From NCBI GenBank assembly GCA_004335835.1, contig RWJK01000916.1:1-45637 (forward strand): a stretch of DNA of 45,637 nt, given 5' to 3'. This stretch comes from Scenedesmus sp. ARA3 (lineage: Eukaryota; Chlorophyta; Chlorophyceae; Sphaeropleales; Scenedesmaceae). Each line of letters begins with the position of its first letter. Position 1 is the first letter of the stretch. Below are positions 43,801 to 45,637 of the stretch, one piece after another. Below the pieces are notes generated by a model, which saw only the letters and a list, made by a program, of their open reading frames with translations, was not told where the DNA came from and made no database searches. A program made the position numbers and the translations under genes.

Positions 43801-44700
43801 ATGTATGGCCAGGGCATGTATGGACCGGGGCCCATGTATGGGCCCATGTATGGCTACCCTAAGGCTGAGGCACCCTACCCTTCAGGCCTGAGGGAGCCAG
43901 CGCCAATCAAGTTCACCGAAGTAAGTGTCCTGCAGGTGGCCTGGCACGCCTACAGCGCTTTTTGCAGTCGCTACACTTGCAGGTTTCCTTGCATATTGGG
44001 TACAGTTGCTGACAAGGCCTGCTGTTGCCTGCAGGGCAAGCTGTTCATTGGAGGAGTGGACGCACACATCATCACCAAAGATGATCTGGTACAGTACTGC
44101 GCACGCTGGTGAGGAGCCCTGCATGGCAATCCAGGAAGGCTGCTCCAGCTGTTTATGTTGCTTGCAGCGCGCCAGGGTCGGTGCCACAGCAGCGGGGATC
44201 TGCAGCAGCTGCCCAACAGCAGATTGGGCCCAATGGGCGCATGGAGGTCACTTTCATTGAGCAGAGCAGCGGCAGGGCGCAGCTCTGGCAAATTGCAGTA
44301 TATTTATACACAAGTTTTTGCTTCACAGCAGCTGAAGGCCTTATACATTGCAGGCCAAATTGTGTAGGGCCACTAGAGCAACTGCCGTACTGCTGGGTGC
44401 AGCAGGCAACCGCCTATCAGTGCCGGCGGCTGGCCGCATGTTATATAATGTCATTTATTGTGTTCTTTCGTGTTATTTGCAGGGGTGAAGTGGCTGACGC
44501 GGTGGTCATGGACAAGAAGAACTACGGCTTCGTCACGTTTGCAGACCCCAAGATCGCCATGAAGTTCCTGGAGGTGTGTATGCGCGCAAACAGCAGCAGC
44601 AGCAGCAGCAGTCTTTGCTGTGGAAATTGCAGCGGCCAGCAGTGGTAGGAGAGCGCGCCCTATCGCGCTGCCCGCTCAGTCAGCCACAGCTATTGCAACC

Positions 44701-44738
<38 letters not shown>

Positions 44739-45637
44739 CATGCGGAGAGGCAGCAGGCGCAGCTGAAGGGAACACTGCTGGGTGGGCATGGAAACTGCAG
44801 ATCAATGTGCTGCCTGCGAATGTACCAGCTTTCCTCGCACTATCTTTTGCCTGCAACTGATGTAATTTGTTGCCTGTGTTTTTGTCCTGCCTGGCTGCTG
44901 TACCGCAGACGCGGCTGCATGAGCTGAACGGCCGCCGGCTGGATGCCAAGGCTGCCGTGCCCAAGGCGCACCTGGGCACCGCCAAGCTCACCAAGAAGAT
45001 GTTTGTGGGCGGCACGGGCGACCTCACCGACGACGACTTCAGGCAGCACTTTGCGCAGTTTGGGGAGATCGAGGATGCAGCGGTGAGCGTTGTGCGTGGG
45101 CGCAGGAAGGGCTGGTGGGGAGGGTGCCACGGTTGCACTCACGTGTGCTAGGGCTTCCAGATGTGACGGCTTCCAGAATTTGGGGTGGGGCAGTCAAGCA
45201 TGGCTTGGGCAGGGAACACTCAGCAGCGGGAGCCTAGATCCAGATAGTGCAGGCAGCCGTGCTTGCAGGTCTGTGCAGTGTTAGTCAACTGCTGCAGCTG
45301 TAGTTGTTGGCCAGCACTCTTAATTGTTCTTTCAGTCGTCCACACCCCAGCTTCATCTTGTTTTTCATCTTTTGGTGTGTTTTGTACACCTGCGGCCGCC
45401 GCAGGTGGTGCGCCGCGAGGGCATGTCGCGCGGCTTTGGCTTTGTCACCTTTGCTGACGAGGTCAGCGTGGAGAAGTGCCTGCTGGTCAACCACTACATC
45501 AAGGGCCGCAAGGTGGAGCTCAAGCGCGCAGTGCCAAAGGAGGACCTGGGAGCCTCCTCATCCAGCGCAGCAGCAGCAGGAGCAGCAGCAGCAATGCAGC
45601 CGCAGCAGATGCCTGGGGTCCCAGGAATGGTGCCTGC
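43801..45637 (+). CDS. Two-RRM hnRNP/Musashi-like RNA-binding protein, 3' partial
   Basis: Exons 43801-43920, 44035-44108, 44483-44573, 44909-45082 and 45405 to the window end are in phase. A Tyr/Gly/Met-rich leader (MYGQGMYGPGPMYGPMYGYP) precedes RRM1 with RNP2 KLFIGGV and RNP1 KNYGFVTF, then RRM2 with RNP2 KMFVGGTG, TDDDFRQHFAQFGEIEDAAV and RNP1 RGFGFVTF, ending KVELKRAVPKEDLG. The tandem order and spacing match the hnRNP A/B, Musashi and plant RNP-1 type families, which bind mRNA in splicing, transport or translation. The C-terminus becomes Ala/Gln/Pro/Gly-rich as the window ends, as is typical. The start is the ATG of the MYG repeat; an upstream open frame to 43615 is in frame, so an earlier start cannot be excluded. 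Confidence 0.9.
44701..44737 (+). repeat. (CAG)n microsatellite in an RRM-gene intron
   Basis: About 12 CAG units lie in the intron between RRM1 and RRM2, about 170 bp upstream of the acceptor. Here the sense strand reads CAG, unlike the CTG tracts that abut acceptors elsewhere. Confidence 0.9.

Overview
The window looks like nuclear DNA of a green alga, most likely a chlorophycean of the Scenedesmus/Tetradesmus type. The reasons are intron-dense plant-like genes, GT(G/A)xG donors with TGCAG acceptors, TGTAA motifs downstream of several stop codons, and very abundant (CAG/CTG)n tracts encoding poly-Gln, poly-Ala and poly-Ser. The species assignment is inference. Exon joins below were made by hand from splice sites, phase continuity and known family motifs. 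The families were recognised from memory of conserved motifs, not by a search.

Layout. 445-9577 (+): ARM-repeat/patatin phospholipase of the plant PLA I type, 5' end outside the window; its 2.36 kb intron carries a complete antisense sulfotransferase gene (4205-5351, -). 10079-12706 (+): conserved protein of unknown function. 13823-16828 (-): adenosine deaminase-like N6-methyl-AMP deaminase. 17303-20705 (+): SIL1/Fes1-type Hsp70 nucleotide exchange factor with a signal peptide and an HAEL end. 21227-24265 (+): ARM-like protein with a C-terminal MYND zinc finger. 24868-28677 (-): Rab escort protein. 29502-31171 (+): oligoribonuclease. 32048-32234 (-): U2 snRNA. 33267-37757 (-): ABC1/ADCK1-like atypical kinase. 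38221-41644 (+): ATG18/WIPI PROPPIN. 43801 to the window end (+): two-RRM hnRNP-like protein, 3' end outside.

This is an ordinary euchromatic housekeeping region (lipid metabolism, nucleotide clean-up, ER folding, Rab prenylation, RNA turnover, splicing, quinone/mitochondrial kinase, autophagy). There is no operon logic, but three gene pairs are head to head over 463-824 bp. I saw no mobile element, virus or defence system.

The most unusual signal is structural. In five genes, introns contain diverged direct copies of the edge of the neighbouring exon, eight cases in all, four copying an exon start and four an exon end, at 91-165 bp spacing and usually with the reading frame kept. One copy, in ATG18, is identical over 42 bp and makes an in-frame alternative donor adding 32 codons. 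Several acceptors also have (CTG)n or minisatellite DNA in place of a normal polypyrimidine tract. An inverted pair of coding-like fragments sits in the last ATG18 intron.
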